Positions 9,790 to 19,069 of a DNA stretch of 64,000 nt are shown one piece after another. The stretch's first letter is position 1, and the number at the start of each line of letters is the position of its first letter. The stretch comes from Streptomyces sp. R41 (lineage in GTDB: Bacteria; Actinomycetota; Actinomycetes; Streptomycetales; Streptomycetaceae), in contig NZ_CP163443.1 in the NCBI RefSeq assembly GCF_041053055.1, positions 1 to 64,000 of the forward strand, given 5' to 3'. The notes beneath the pieces are model-generated. The model saw only the letters and a list, made by a program, of their open reading frames with translations, did not search any database and was not told the origin of the DNA. A program made the translations under genes and the position numbers.

Positions 9790-10040
9790 GTAGCGGTTCG
9801 ACAACGACACCGCGAGCCCGTCGCGGTCCACCTGCAACGGCGCCCGTGCCGCGCAGTGGCCTGCGGGTGACGATCAAGCAGGGCGGCAATGTCTATCTGG
9901 CCGGAGTGAGCCCCCAGCAGGTCGGAGCGATTCGACGCGCCGACGGTCAGATCCAGATCACGGTAGGAGGGTGGCCCGTCTATCGACACGCGGGTGACAC
10001 CAGGCCGGGCGATCTCAACGGGGAGGGCAGGCGGAACATG
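9790..10040 (+). pseudogene. Lipoprotein_15-repeat lipoprotein, broken
   Basis: Two frames together give the secreted repeat of SCO0930-like lipoproteins: RFDNDTASPSRSTCNGA in one frame, then, after a shift near 9860, VYLAGVSPQQVGAIRRADG and QIQITVGGWPVYRHAGD in another. The signal peptide with lipobox and the other repeats are missing. It is a fragment of a surface lipoprotein gene. Confidence 0.6.
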
Positions 10041-10561
10041 GTTTTGCTGTCGGGCCCACCGGCGAGAAAGCCACACGCTGACGCAGTCGGCACTACGCAG
10101 GCCCGCTTTCGCCCAGGTTCTTCTCGCCCGTCGTTCCTCGTCCAGCCGCGAACGCACGTCGCGCGTCAGCCCGACGTGCCGTTACTCTTTGTGTAGCAGA
10201 AACGGCATCCTCTCCCCCACGAGGTACCCCAGGTTCGCCGCTGAAGGGGCGCCAGCGTTCCGGCACCGGCTCCAGACAACGCTCCGCCGCACACCGGCAG
10301 ATTGCGGACCCGGGAAGTACCGCGACAACGCCAGACCGAAGACCTTATGGCGGACGGCGCGTCTCCCTGCCGACCGAGCGCTTCGCCCCGGAACTGCGGC
10401 CCCACCGCGCCCTCGACCATGTCCGGCGTCCTCGATGCCGAAGACCTCTCGACGGCTGGGGCTCGAAACGCTGTCGACGAAGGGTTCGACACACATCCCT
10501 GCAGGTCAACCGGGCCGCTTGCTCACCCATATTGGACTGAGCGGACCATAACGCGTGCGTC
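10041..10561. other. No gene supported
   Basis: Overlapping frames on both strands lack domains. The stretch follows the lipoprotein relic. Confidence 0.45.
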
Positions 10562-10587
10562 GTCGCCCTGCCCCACCGCAGGGCGAC
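10562..10587 (+). terminator. Perfect 10-bp hairpin upstream of SDR gene
   Basis: GTCGCCCTGC and GCAGGGCGAC flank a 6-base loop. It lies about 110 bp before the SDR gene and may end a lost upstream transcript. Confidence 0.4.
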
Positions 10588-10696
10588 TTGCACAGCAGCG
10601 CCGGCGAAAGCGAAGAGGGGACCCGGACGCCGGCCCGGCGACAGATCAGCGGGCGTTCAGTTTGACGATCCGAACAAGGCACCGGGAGAAAGACCC

Positions 10697-11446
10697 ATGG
10701 GACAGCTTGACGGCAAGACCGCGCTAGTCACCGGCGGAACCACCGGCATCGGCCTGGCCACCGCCCGGCGCTTCGCGGCGGAGGGCGCTCACGTGTTCAT
10801 CACGGGCCGCCGCCAGAAAGTCCTCGACGCCGCAGTGGCCGAGATCGGCGCGAACGCCACCGGCATCCGCAGCGACGTCGCCGACCTCGCCGACCTCGAC
10901 CGGCTCTACGCAGCCGTCACCGCGCAGGGCCGCAGCATCGATGTGCTGTTCGCCAATGCTGGCGGCGGCGAGTTCTCCACTCTGGAGCAGGTCACCGAGC
11001 AGCACTTCGACTCGACCTTCGACATCAACGTCAAGGGGACGCTGTTCACCGTGCAAAAGGCGCTCCCGCTGCTCAACGACGGCGCCTCGGTGATCCTCAC
11101 CGGCTCGACCGCCGCCACCACGGGGGCCGAGGCCTTCGGTGTCTACGCCGCTTCCAAAGCTGCCGTCCGCTCCTTCGCCCGCACCTGGGCCAACGAGCTG
11201 AAGGACCGTGCGATCAGGGTGAACACCCTCGTACCCGGCCCCATCGATACGCCGGGAATCACGGGTCTGGCCGCCGACGAGGAGCAGGCCGGCCACATGC
11301 GCGGATCTCTGGCGGGCTCGGTGCCGCTGGGCCGAATGGGACGCCCCGATGAGGCCGCCTCCGCAGCCCTCTTCCTGGCCTCCGACCAGAGCAGCTTCAT
11401 CACCGGCGCCGAACTGTTCGTCGACGGCGGCCTCAACCAGGTCTGA
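10697..11446 (+). CDS. SDR-family NAD(P)-dependent oxidoreductase
   Basis: The 249-aa length and motifs are those of a classical short-chain dehydrogenase/reductase: the nucleotide-binding TGGTTGIG at residues 12-19, NAGG around 91, catalytic Ser137, Tyr150 and Lys154 (YAASK), and PGPIDTPG after the active site. The C-terminal ITGAELFVDGG is the usual SDR end. A likely cofactor is NADP(H), given the ITGRRQK stretch after beta-2. The substrate cannot be read from sequence. GGGAGAAAG precedes the ATG. It looks intact and stands alone, with a transposase remnant facing it downstream. Confidence 0.9.
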   Translation: MGQLDGKTALVTGGTTGIGLATARRFAAEGAHVFITGRRQKVLDAAVAEIGANATGIRSDVADLADLDRLYAAVTAQGRSIDVLFANAGGGEFSTLEQVTEQHFDSTFDINVKGTLFTVQKALPLLNDGASVILTGSTAATTGAEAFGVYAASKAAVRSFARTWANELKDRAIRVNTLVPGPIDTPGITGLAADEEQAGHMRGSLAGSVPLGRMGRPDEAASAALFLASDQSSFITGAELFVDGGLNQV

Positions 11447-11510
11447 GCCCCGAGGCCGAACCTCGAGCGGCCGGGCTGCGAACAAGCAGCCGGCGTCCCG
11501 ACGAAACCCT

Positions 11511-11900
11511 TCAGCTTGATCCTCTGGCTTGGTCTCGTTCGTAGAGGGTGCTGGGTCGTTTCACGGTTTTGCCCACGTCGTGGCGGGTGGCGGGGTGACG
11601 GTTCTTGGAGCCGGGCGGGCGTCCGGGGCCGGGGCGGCTGGGTTTGGGCACACGGGCTGGGCAGGCCAAGTGCGGGCGGATGTGTCTGAAGCCGCGCCGG
11701 ACCCGGGTCGGAGTGAGGACCGTGCCGGGGCGGGTGGTCTTCTCCCAGGGATTGCGCTGGTCGGCGGCGAGCGGGGCGGCGAGACGGAGTTGGGTGTGGG
11801 CGGTGATGACGAGCCAGGTCCAGCGGTCCGCTGCCTGCGGGTCGCGAAGGCGCTGTCGGGTCCAGCCGAGGGTCTGTTTGAACAGGCGGAATGTGTGCTC
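11511..11900 (-). pseudogene. DDE transposase, C-terminal part
   Basis: This is the distal part of the NF041680-type transposase: HTFRLFKQTLGWTRQRLRDP, LVITAHTQLRLA, RVRRGFRHIRPHLA and a Pro/Arg-rich tail. It carries the last catalytic region (the Glu of the LEHTFR motif falls at the junction). It joins perfectly to the FDLE end at 14400 if the 2,499-bp insertion and one CTC are removed. Confidence 0.8.
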
Positions 11901-12077
11901 AAGGAGCAAGCCGCAATGCACACATAGACGACTCTGGATCGGGGAATGTGCCGGTCATAGGGGTGGACGGCTTGCTCCAGGCTGCTGCGGTGGTGCAGCA
12001 GTTGCGGGAGCGAGGGGCCGATGAGGATGAGGGGGGTGGGTCGCGGTGTCCGAGGACGTCGCCGCTGAGCTCCCCAG

Positions 12078-12218
12078 ATGCCGTGGGAGACGGTTCCCGA
12101 GCTGAGCCGTCAGCAGGTGGTGCGGCTGCTGGCCGAGCTGGCGGCTCGCATGGTGATCGCGGCGGGACGGGACGGGGGTGAGTTCCGTGACGGCGACGGC
12201 TCCGTGGGAACGGCTTGA
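12078..12218 (+). CDS. Small protein upstream of the recombinase
   Basis: A 46-aa frame (MPWETVPELSRQQVVRLLAEL...) overlaps the start of the recombinase gene by 41 bp. The leucine- and alanine-rich helix and the MPWETVP opening look like the short proteins that often precede this class of recombinase in actinomycete elements. The overlap suggests translational coupling. It might be a small accessory subunit; this is inference. Confidence 0.55.
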   Translation: MPWETVPELSRQQVVRLLAELAARMVIAAGRDGGEFRDGDGSVGTA

Positions 12219-14379
12219 CGGCAAGATCCAGCCCTGGCATCTGGACCGGCTCGCGGTCGTCTATGTTCGTCAGTCGACCCCGCAACAGGTCCTCGACCAC
12301 GCGGAGTCGACCCGGCTGCAGTACGGACTCACGCAACGGGCCGTCGATCTGGGCTGGCCGGCTTCCAGGGTCTTGGTGATCGACGAGGACCTGGGGCAGG
12401 CGGCGTCCGGCCTGGTGGACCGGCCCGGCTTCCAGCGGCTGGTTTCCGAGGTCGGCCTCGACCACGTCGGCCTGGTCCTGGGCGTGGAGATGTCCCGGCT
12501 GGCCCGCAGCGGCCGCGAATGGCACCAGCTGCTGGAACTGTGTGCGCTGGCCGGAGCCCTGCTCGCCGACCCGGACGGCGTCTATGACCCGGCCGAGCAC
12601 AACGACCGAATGCTGCTCGGTCTCAAGGGCACGATCAGCGAGGCCGAACTCCACCTGATCAAGCAGCGGATGTGGAACGGACGGATCGGCAAGGCCCGCC
12701 GCGGCGAGCTGGCCGTGCCGTTACCGGTCGGCTATCTGAGGCTCGCCGACGGCCAGGTCGTCAAGGACCCCGACGAGCAGGTGCAGGCCGTGGTCCGTCT
12801 GGTCTTCGACCTGTTCGACGAACTCGGCCTGATCAACGGGGTGTTGAGGTTCCTGGTCGACCACGGCATCCAGATGGGCATCCGGACCCGCGAGGGGCCG
12901 GAGAAGGGCCGGCTGGTGTGGCGGCGCCCCAGCCGGATCATGATCCAGAACATGCTCCGGCACCCGGCCTATGCCGGAATCTATGTCTATGGCCGCAGCC
13001 GCACCGATCCCCGCCGGCGCATCCCTGGGCGTCCCTGCACCGGCCGTGTCCGTAAACCGCGCGAGGACTGGCTGGTGTACTTGCCCGGGATGCTGCCCGC
13101 GTATATCGGCGCCGAGCAGCATGAACGCAACCTGGCCCGGATCGAGACGAACCGGTCCCGGGCGCTGAGTCTGGGCGCCCTGCGCGACGGTCCGGCCCTG
13201 CTGGTCGGACTCGTCTACTGCGGCCGGTGCGACACCCGGATGACCGTGCATTACCAGCGTGGCGCGGGCGGCAAGCTGTGGCCGAAGTACGAGTGCAGCC
13301 GCGTCAAGGCCGACTACGGCGGCGTCTTGTGTCAGCAGCTCTCCGGAGCCTGCCTCGACCGGTATGTCACCGCTCTGCTGCTGACCGCCCTCGCCCCGGC
13401 CGCTCTCGAAGTCTCCCTGGCCGCGGCCGAGCACGCCCAGCAGCGGCGCCACGAGGTGGACCGGATCTGGCGCCAGCGTCTGGAGCGGGCCGACTATGCC
13501 GTCGACCGGGCCCGCCGCCAATATCAGCTGGCTGAACCGGAAAACCGCTTGGTCGTCCGCGAGTTGGAGCGCGCCTGGGAAGCCGCGCTGGCCGATCGGC
13601 AGCACCTGGGCGAGGACTACGACCGCTTCATCGCTGCCCGGCCGCGAGTCCTCACTGCCTCCGAACGCGAGCAGATCCGGGCCCTGGCCAGCGACCTCCC
13701 GGCGGTCTGGCAGGCGCCCACCACGACGGACACGGACCGCAAACAGCTGATGCGGCACCTGATCGAGAAGATCCGCGTGACCGTCATCGACGACAGCGAA
13801 CGCGTCACCGTCCAGATCACCTGGGCCGGCGGCCACCGCACCGACGGCGAGACCGTCCGCCCCGTCGGCCGCCTGGACCAGCTCAGCTACTTCCCTCAAC
13901 TCGCCGCCCGCGCACGGGAACTGGCCGCCGCCGGACAGACCGCCCCCGCCATCGCGAAGATCCTCAACGCCGAGGGCTTCCGACCGCCCAAACGCCGCGA
14001 CCACTTCGGCACTCAAGGCGTCCGCCAGCTCCTGCGCGAACTGGGCTGCATCAGCCCGCAGGAACAGAGCCTGCGCCGAAACGCCTCACCCCTCGGTCCC
14101 GACGAGTGGTGGCCCAGCGACCTCGCCCGCGAGATCGGCATGCCCCGCGTCACCCTGTTCGGCTGGATCAAGAACGGCTGGGTCACCGCCCACCAGCAAG
14201 ATGACCGGCGCCGGTCCTGGGTGATTCACGCCGATCGTGCCGAAGTCGAACGGCTCCGCCGCCTGCACGAACTGCCCCGCGGACACGGAGCACGCCAACC
14301 CTGGCTGTACCACCAGCGGATGGCGATAATCCAGAACGAGACAGGAGCCCACGGCGATGACGACGAACCGCAGCTATGA
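12178..14379 (+). CDS. Large serine recombinase
   Basis: The 733-aa protein has an N-terminal resolvase domain with the catalytic serine at about residue 33 (VVYVRQSTPQQ), followed by VEMSRLARSGREW and GTISEAELHLIKQR typical of the family. A recombinase domain (about 180-320), a zinc ribbon (CGRC at 348-351, plus later Cys), a coiled-coil stretch (about 415-480) and a C-terminal helix-turn-helix (about 640-670, DLAREIGMPRVTLFGWIKNG) follow. It cuts and rejoins DNA through a Ser-DNA bond. GTG at 12178 or 12187 starts it. It appears intact and is the likely mover of the surrounding element. Confidence 0.9.
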   Translation: MSSVTATAPWERLDGKIQPWHLDRLAVVYVRQSTPQQVLDHAESTRLQYGLTQRAVDLGWPASRVLVIDEDLGQAASGLVDRPGFQRLVSEVGLDHVGLVLGVEMSRLARSGREWHQLLELCALAGALLADPDGVYDPAEHNDRMLLGLKGTISEAELHLIKQRMWNGRIGKARRGELAVPLPVGYLRLADGQVVKDPDEQVQAVVRLVFDLFDELGLINGVLRFLVDHGIQMGIRTREGPEKGRLVWRRPSRIMIQNMLRHPAYAGIYVYGRSRTDPRRRIPGRPCTGRVRKPREDWLVYLPGMLPAYIGAEQHERNLARIETNRSRALSLGALRDGPALLVGLVYCGRCDTRMTVHYQRGAGGKLWPKYECSRVKADYGGVLCQQLSGACLDRYVTALLLTALAPAALEVSLAAAEHAQQRRHEVDRIWRQRLERADYAVDRARRQYQLAEPENRLVVRELERAWEAALADRQHLGEDYDRFIAARPRVLTASEREQIRALASDLPAVWQAPTTTDTDRKQLMRHLIEKIRVTVIDDSERVTVQITWAGGHRTDGETVRPVGRLDQLSYFPQLAARARELAAAGQTAPAIAKILNAEGFRPPKRRDHFGTQGVRQLLRELGCISPQEQSLRRNASPLGPDEWWPSDLAREIGMPRVTLFGWIKNGWVTAHQQDDRRRSWVIHADRAEVERLRRLHELPRGHGARQPWLYHQRMAIIQNETGAHGDDDEPQL

Positions 14380-14399
14380 CAGCACTGCGGCTTGCTCAT

Positions 14400-15456
14400 C
14401 TCCAGGTCGAATCTTCGCAGGTAGCACGACCAGGCGAAGTCGACGTCGGCCGGGGTGGCGCCGGTGGCCGAGGACCACAGCCATACCGGCGGTGCGTCGC
14501 GGTCGCCGGGTAGATGGTCGACCTTGAGCCGGATCAACGTGCCCTCGATGATGGGGAGTTCGCCCTCGTGGTCGATCCAGGCGGAGCGTTGCTGGAGTTC
14601 CGGGTGGAGCCGGTCCCAGGCGCGGGCTTCGGCCTTGCCGTAGCGGGGTGTGTCGTTCACCGTCATCACCGACGGCTCGGGCCAGGTCCCCGGCTTCGCG
14701 AGGCCGAACTCCGTTCCGTGCTTGGGCGGTCGGCCGCCCTTGGGCTGGTAGACGCGGGGCGGCGCCGGCAGCCGCAGGGCACGGTCCGAACGAAGGCGGC
14801 CGACCAGTTCGACCGGCAGGTCCCAGCAGCCACGCCAGACGCATCACGTCGTAGCCGGCGTCCATCACGATCAGCATGTCCCGGTCTCCGGGCTGCCACT
14901 GGCCGGCCGCGATGAGGCGTTCGGTCACCTGCCGGAGCTGGTCGGCCGTGACGGCCGCAGCGTCGTCGGCAGGTCCGAGGCGGACCGCGTCCAGCACCGC
15001 GGTCCACGAGGTGCGGTCCGGAGTCAGCGCAGCGACGAAGGAGTACGGCCAGCCCGGGATGATCTGTGCGGCCGCGCGGGAACGGCCGTGGACGTGGCAG
15101 AACAGCCGCTCCGGCGAGCAGGCGGCGTCCGAGCGCAGCCACGGAGAGACGTCCACGGAGAGCACGATCCGCCCGCCAAAGCGCGGCAACGGCAGCGATA
15201 CCAGCAGGTCACGCGGGGCGTCAGTGTCGAGCCGGCCACGGTTCAAGGCCCCGTACAGCGAGCCGTAGCCGCGCTGGTGCTCGGCAATCAACGACAACTC
15301 GACCGGCGTCCGCACCGGGCCGTCCGCGCACAGCAGCGCGTCGGTCAGCTCGAAGAACGCATCCGCCCGCGCGGACAGACACCCGTAGAAGGCCGTCCGA
15401 AAGCGTGACAGTTCCGCGAACACATCCCGTTCACCGACCTGCGCCAGCACACTCAT
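14400..15456 (-). pseudogene. DDE transposase, N-terminal part with frameshift
   Basis: From MSVLAQVGERDVFAELSRFR the frame covers LSVDVSPWLRSDA (first catalytic Asp), FCHVHGRS and VMDAGYDVMRLAWLL (second Asp region). Near 14810-14820 the frame shifts, after which the other frame continues with MTVNDTPRYGKAEARAWDRL and ends YLRRFDLE at 14400, where the recombinase element begins. Start 15456 is chosen as the Met before SVLAQVG. Two independent lesions make this a dead gene. Confidence 0.8.
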
Positions 15457-15651
15457 CACCACGGCCTTCCTTGTGAACCCCTGTATCTCGTCGCAGAGTT
15501 CAGGATCACGAGGAAGGCCACCCTCATACCCAGCGATCACTCCAACGAGTGACCACACGGCAGCTATAGATCAAGGCCGAGGTTAAGGATCAAGCTGATG
15601 AGACGTGGCCAAACTACACGCGGCGGCGCGGACGGCCTCGCCCTCAACGGG

Positions 15652-16395
15652 TTACCCGCTGAGGGCAGCGACAAAGGCGGGAGCGAGCGCGCGAATGCGG
15701 TCTGCGGGTACATCGCCGGCGAGTGCCTGGATCGCGAGGTTGGTGCCGGGAGTGGCGGCCGCACCGAAGAGAGTTCGCAGAAGCTGCATGCCTTGGCGGG
15801 CAGTGTCGCCTACACGCGGGTCGTTCCGCAGGTTGGCGAAGGTCTGCGCGACTTCGTCGGCGGGGACAGTGGTCATGATGCGGTAGACGTCGCCGGCGTC
15901 TTCGTTGTTGAGCCGGTCGGGGCGCTTCTGGGCATCGCGGATGCGTTCGTCGAGCTTGATGGCCTTGGCGACCAGGAGCGCGGTGGGGCCGGCGACGTAG
16001 GCGTCGACCTGGCGGGGGTCGCCGGGAGTCAGGCTTCGGATAGTCATGCTTGAACGGTCGGCGACTGCAACTTCGAGGCCAGCGACCTTCTTGGTTGCCC
16101 ATTCATCGTGCGGTGGCAGCTCGGTGCGGCGTTTTGTGTTGGGGCGTGGTGCAAGCTGGTGAGGCACCAGCAGGTCGACTTCTACGGGGACGGTGAGGGC
16201 GCCGACTTGCTGGGGGCGTTCCCATAGACCTGACTGGCGGTCCCTGAGGCGGAAGCCGGCGTCATGCATGGCCTGCTCGATGAGCGGCTGGTCTCCGAGG
16301 CGCTGCGGATCGATGCTGATGTCGCCGTCAGCGGTGTAAGCAGCGCTGCGGATGGTCGCGTGCTGGGTGTGGAGGTAGACGGCCTGGGCTCCCAC
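15652..16395 (-). CDS. Nucleotidyltransferase-like protein, N-terminus probably truncated
   Basis: The 247-aa frame starts at GTG with VGAQAVYLHTQHA and continues YTADGDISIDPQRLGD, QVGALTVPVEVDLLVPHQL, AVADRSSMTIRSLTPGDP and VAGPTALLVAKAIKLDER. The pattern resembles actinobacterial AbiEii-like/MNT-type nucleotidyltransferases, with DGD and EVD as possible metal-binding acidic pairs. Family members usually have 30-50 more residues before the (V)GAQAV motif; here the 207-bp inverted repeat begins 31 bp upstream of the start, so the 5' end was probably lost. No partner antitoxin is visible. Confidence 0.5.
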   Translation of the reverse strand: MGAQAVYLHTQHATIRSAAYTADGDISIDPQRLGDQPLIEQAMHDAGFRLRDRQSGLWERPQQVGALTVPVEVDLLVPHQLAPRPNTKRRTELPPHDEWATKKVAGLEVAVADRSSMTIRSLTPGDPRQVDAYVAGPTALLVAKAIKLDERIRDAQKRPDRLNNEDAGDVYRIMTTVPADEVAQTFANLRNDPRVGDTARQGMQLLRTLFGAAATPGTNLAIQALAGDVPADRIRALAPAFVAALSG

Positions 16396-16425
16396 GACAG
16401 TCGTGGCGTCGCGGTGGTCCTGCAG

Positions 16426-16632
16426 TGGCTGTGACGTCGATATGCGGCCCCACGATGTCGGCTTGACCTGGACCCGTTATGTGAAGATCCATGACTGCTT
16501 GAAAGTCGCTCCAATGGACAGCGTCAGCAGCTCACGGGCCGTGGTGGGGCCAGTTCAAGCCGTCCCTTCACAGTCGGGCCTCCGTGGTAGGCCGCCGAAC
16601 GCCGTCGCGGCCACACGAACGCCCGCGCCTTC
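16426..16632 (+). repeat. 207-bp inverted repeat, left arm
   Basis: This segment matches 17614-17820 in inverted orientation over exactly 207 bp, with only two mismatches that I can find. The outer end reads TGGCTGTGACGTCG and the inner end CCGCGCCTTC. The arms enclose a single pentapeptide-repeat gene. Confidence 0.9.
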
Positions 16633-16740
16633 GATGACAATTCGCCATCGTTCTGCGGCCGTTGCCTGTGTACTCCCGCAGCAGTGCAGCACAGTTGCGG
16701 CGTGACCTCATCGTTGAGCCGCCTGTTCCGGCGGTCAGCC

Positions 16741-17613
16741 ATGGATACGAGGCCCACCGCCCCGCCACGTATCTGGCCCCGGGCCGTGGCAGCGTCGGCG
16801 GGGCTAGTGCTGCTCGGCTGGCTGATCTGGCTGCTCGGGCCCGGTGCGGGCTGGGTGCTGGAGCACGTCGACGGCGTTACCGACGTCAGTGACAAGGAGC
16901 GCGCCCTACTGCTGGACGCTATCCGTGGCCGCGCATTGACGATCACCACAGGGCTGGCTGCACTCGTGGCCGTCTACTTCACCGCCCGCAACGCCGACAC
17001 CGCCAGACGCACCTACGAGGTCGGCCAACGCACCCTCGCCCTCGCCGAACAAGGCCATGTCACCGACCGCTACACCAAGGCGATCGAGCAGCTCGGCTCC
17101 GCCGAACTCGCCGTGCGACTAGGCGGCATCTACGCACTCGAGCGCATCGCCCGCGACTCGGCCCGCGACCACTCCACCGTGCTGGAAGTCCTCACCGCCT
17201 TCGTCCGCACATCCCCTCCCCTGGGTACGACGCTTGCTCCGGCGCCCCTACCAGAGCGCCGGGGCCGGCCCCGGCTCCGGGCGGACATCCAGGCAGCCCT
17301 GAGCGTTATAGGCCGCCGGAACACAGACCACGACCGCCCTGGCCAACACATCGACCTGGCAGAGGCGAACCTCCTGGGAGCCGACCTGGCAGGTGCGGAT
17401 CTGCGTGGCGCCGACCTTGCCCAAGCCGAACTCACCGAAGCGGACTTCAAAGGCGCCGACCTGTCGCACGCCAATCTGTGGCGGGCGAACCTCACACGCG
17501 CCGACCTCGCCAGGGCGAACCTGGCCCATGCGATCTTCGAGGGCGCCGATCTCACCGATGCGCAGCTCGACGGCGCGAGCCTCCACGGCGCCCGTGGGCT
17601 GCCCCCCGGCTGA
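16741..17613 (+). CDS. Membrane-anchored pentapeptide-repeat protein
   Basis: The 290-aa product has two membrane segments (about residues 13-33 and 58-80), then a conserved ARNADTARRTYEVGQRTLAL and GHVTDRYTKAIEQLGS linker found in Streptomyces pentapeptide proteins, and a C-terminal right-handed helix of about 15 A(D/N)LxxA repeats (from about residue 203). The stop codon abuts the right arm of the inverted repeat exactly. The start is uncertain: ATG 16741 gives the protein described, and in-frame GTGs at 16684 and 16702 would extend it. Some pentapeptide proteins mimic DNA and protect gyrase; nothing here proves that role. Confidence 0.8.
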   Translation: MDTRPTAPPRIWPRAVAASAGLVLLGWLIWLLGPGAGWVLEHVDGVTDVSDKERALLLDAIRGRALTITTGLAALVAVYFTARNADTARRTYEVGQRTLALAEQGHVTDRYTKAIEQLGSAELAVRLGGIYALERIARDSARDHSTVLEVLTAFVRTSPPLGTTLAPAPLPERRGRPRLRADIQAALSVIGRRNTDHDRPGQHIDLAEANLLGADLAGADLRGADLAQAELTEADFKGADLSHANLWRANLTRADLARANLAHAIFEGADLTDAQLDGASLHGARGLPPG

Positions 17614-17820
17614 GAAGGCGCGGGCGTTCGTGTGGCTGCGACGGCGTTCGGCGGCCCACCACGGAGGCCCGACTGTGAAGGGACGGCTTGAACTGGCCCC
17701 ACCACGGCCCGTGAGCTGCTGACGCTGTCCATTGGAGCGACTTTCAAGCAGTCATGGATCTTCACATAACGGGTCCAGGTCAAGCCGACATCGTGGGGCC
17801 GCATATCGACGTCACAGCCA
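17614..17820 (-). repeat. 207-bp inverted repeat, right arm
   Basis: Inverted partner of 16426-16632 (differences at a G/A in GTGGGCC versus GTAGGCC and in CGCAGCC versus CGCGGCC). It begins at the base after the pentapeptide gene's stop codon. The flanking sequences outside the two arms differ, and no target duplication is visible. Confidence 0.9.
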
Positions 17821-18374
17821 AAACCGGCGTCTCGAGCGCTGGGGAGCTCTCCCACAGCCGCATGGAGGCCTTGGAGGATCTCGATCCCGGGTGGTGCCCG
17901 ATGAGGTGGGACGTCTCCTGGCAGCGTAACTACCGGTTGGCGCTCGCCCACGTGAAGGCCGGCGGCGCGCTGCCTGGCGGGCCGCGTGAGGTGGTGGTGC
18001 AGGGCGAGGACCTCGGCGTGTGGATCGCCGGGCAGAAGGCCGCATGGCCTCAGCTGACGCCTGCACAGGCCTACTTGCTGGAAACGTTGGGCGTCGACCC
18101 GGATGACACGGCGGGTGCGCGGCCGGCCCCGCGCTCGCAGGACGACCGGTGGGCCGCCAACCTCGCCGCAGCTCGCCAGTTCCGTGCCCGCGAAGGCCAC
18201 CTGCGCCCGGCCCGAAAGCACCTTGAAACGATCACTGTGGGAGTGGGTGGAGACGGCGGCCAGGAGGTGGCGGTGAGGCTGGGGGCGTGGTTGGACAACA
18301 CCAGGCGAAGGGCGGCTAAGTTGAGCCCAGAGCGCCGCGCTGACTTGGATGCGCTTGGGACGCGGTGGTCCTGA
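17821..18374 (+). pseudogene. Helicase-associated (HA) domain tail
   Basis: The frame entering from the inverted repeat encodes the C-terminal HA repeats of large actinobacterial DEAD/DEAH helicases: WQRNYRLALAHVKAGGAL, GEDLGVWIAGQKAAWPQLTP, AQAYLLETLGVDP, then a second unit ending VAVRLGAWLDNTRRRAAKL. The helicase core is missing, cut off by the inverted repeat. The remaining 180 codons are an orphan tail. A related decayed tail occurs at 26930-27213. Confidence 0.65.
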
Positions 18375-18556
18375 TGCCGGGTGGGGATGAGCAGCACGAT
18401 CCATACCTGGAAGAGCTGGCCTGGATCAGCCTGCACCAGCGTGATGCGGTGACCGCGCGCATCACGATCTTCGATGCGCGCGCCCTGACCTGCCGCCCAC
18501 GGCACGTGCAAGAAGCGGTAAAGTCTGGCGTCCTTCCACGAGACCGAGGAGAGCGC

Positions 18557-19027
18557 ATGCTCAAGAAGACCGCTGCCCTGGGCGCGGCCACGCTGCTGTG
18601 CTGGGCGCTGGGAACCGCCCAGGCCAGTGCCACCTCCTCCTACCGCCACCTGCGCAACGTCGGCGATGTGGGCGAGTGCCTCGACTTCCGGGCCGACTAC
18701 GGCCCCTATACGACCGGCTGCAACGGAGGCGCCTACCAGACCTGGACCATGGCCACGCTCCCCGAGACCGCGACCGCGCTGCGCCAGAACGCGGGCGATC
18801 GTCTGTGCCTGGTGGCCCGCAGCGGCCAGCCGACGATGAAGCCCTGCCTGGCAGGCGACCAGGCCGCCCTGTGGACCGTCCACGACTTGGGCCCCAGCAG
18901 CACCGGATACGAGATCATCAACAAGGCCACCGGGACCTGTCTGGTCGCCGGGTCCGGGGCGATTCATCACGTCTCCCTCGGGGCCTGCACCGGAGGCGGC
19001 TCACGGCAGTGGATCGTGTACTCCTGA
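18557..19027 (+). CDS. Secreted ricin-type beta-trefoil lectin
   Basis: The 156-aa precursor has a Sec signal peptide (MLKKTAALGAATLLCW, cleavage probably after AQASA, residues 22-26). The mature part is one beta-trefoil with three QxW-like repeats: YQTWTMAT, AALWTVHD and SRQWIVYS. Paired cysteines (GECLDF / TTGCNGG, RLCLV / MKPCLAG, GTCLV / LGACTGG) fit one disulfide per lobe. It likely binds a carbohydrate outside the cell. GAGGAGAG precedes the ATG, and a terminator follows the stop. Confidence 0.85.
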   Translation: MLKKTAALGAATLLCWALGTAQASATSSYRHLRNVGDVGECLDFRADYGPYTTGCNGGAYQTWTMATLPETATALRQNAGDRLCLVARSGQPTMKPCLAGDQAALWTVHDLGPSSTGYEIINKATGTCLVAGSGAIHHVSLGACTGGGSRQWIVYS

Positions 19028-19036
19028 CCTGCGAGC

Positions 19037-19062
19037 CGGGCCCCGTCCTCTGCGGAGGGCGG
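19037..19062 (+). terminator. Terminator of the lectin gene
   Basis: A GC-rich hairpin (GGCCCCGTCCTC, loop TGCG, GAGGGCGGGGC) begins 10 bp after the stop codon. Confidence 0.6.
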
Positions 19063-19069
19063 GGCGCTC

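Larger units (their letters stand above)
11901..14399 (+). mobile_element. Serine-recombinase element inserted in a transposase gene
   Basis: The 2,499-bp element is flanked by CTC at both sides (11898-11900 and 14400-14402). Removing the element and one CTC restores the reading frame across the conserved FDLEHTFRLF motif of the host transposase. The ends are imperfect inverted repeats: GAGCAAGCCGCAATGC on the left (from 11904) and GAGCAAGCCGCAGTGC on the right strand (from 14397 inwards), with CATAG conserved further in. Inside are a 46-codon small gene and a 733-aa recombinase. Inverted termini are unusual for a serine-recombinase unit. Confidence 0.8.
11511..15598 (-). mobile_element. DDE insertion sequence (NF041680 type), split by a second element
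   Basis: The ends are marked by inverted sequences: TCAGCTTGATCCT at 11511-11523 and its complement AGGATCAAGCTGA at 15586-15598. The single minus-strand transposase gene runs from 15456 to 11511. It is interrupted by the serine-recombinase element at 11901-14399 and also carries a frameshift, so the element is dead unless rescued in trans. Confidence 0.75.

Noticed and set aside
12721..14016. A 431-codon minus-strand frame
   Set aside because: It lies entirely opposite the serine recombinase and has no domain.
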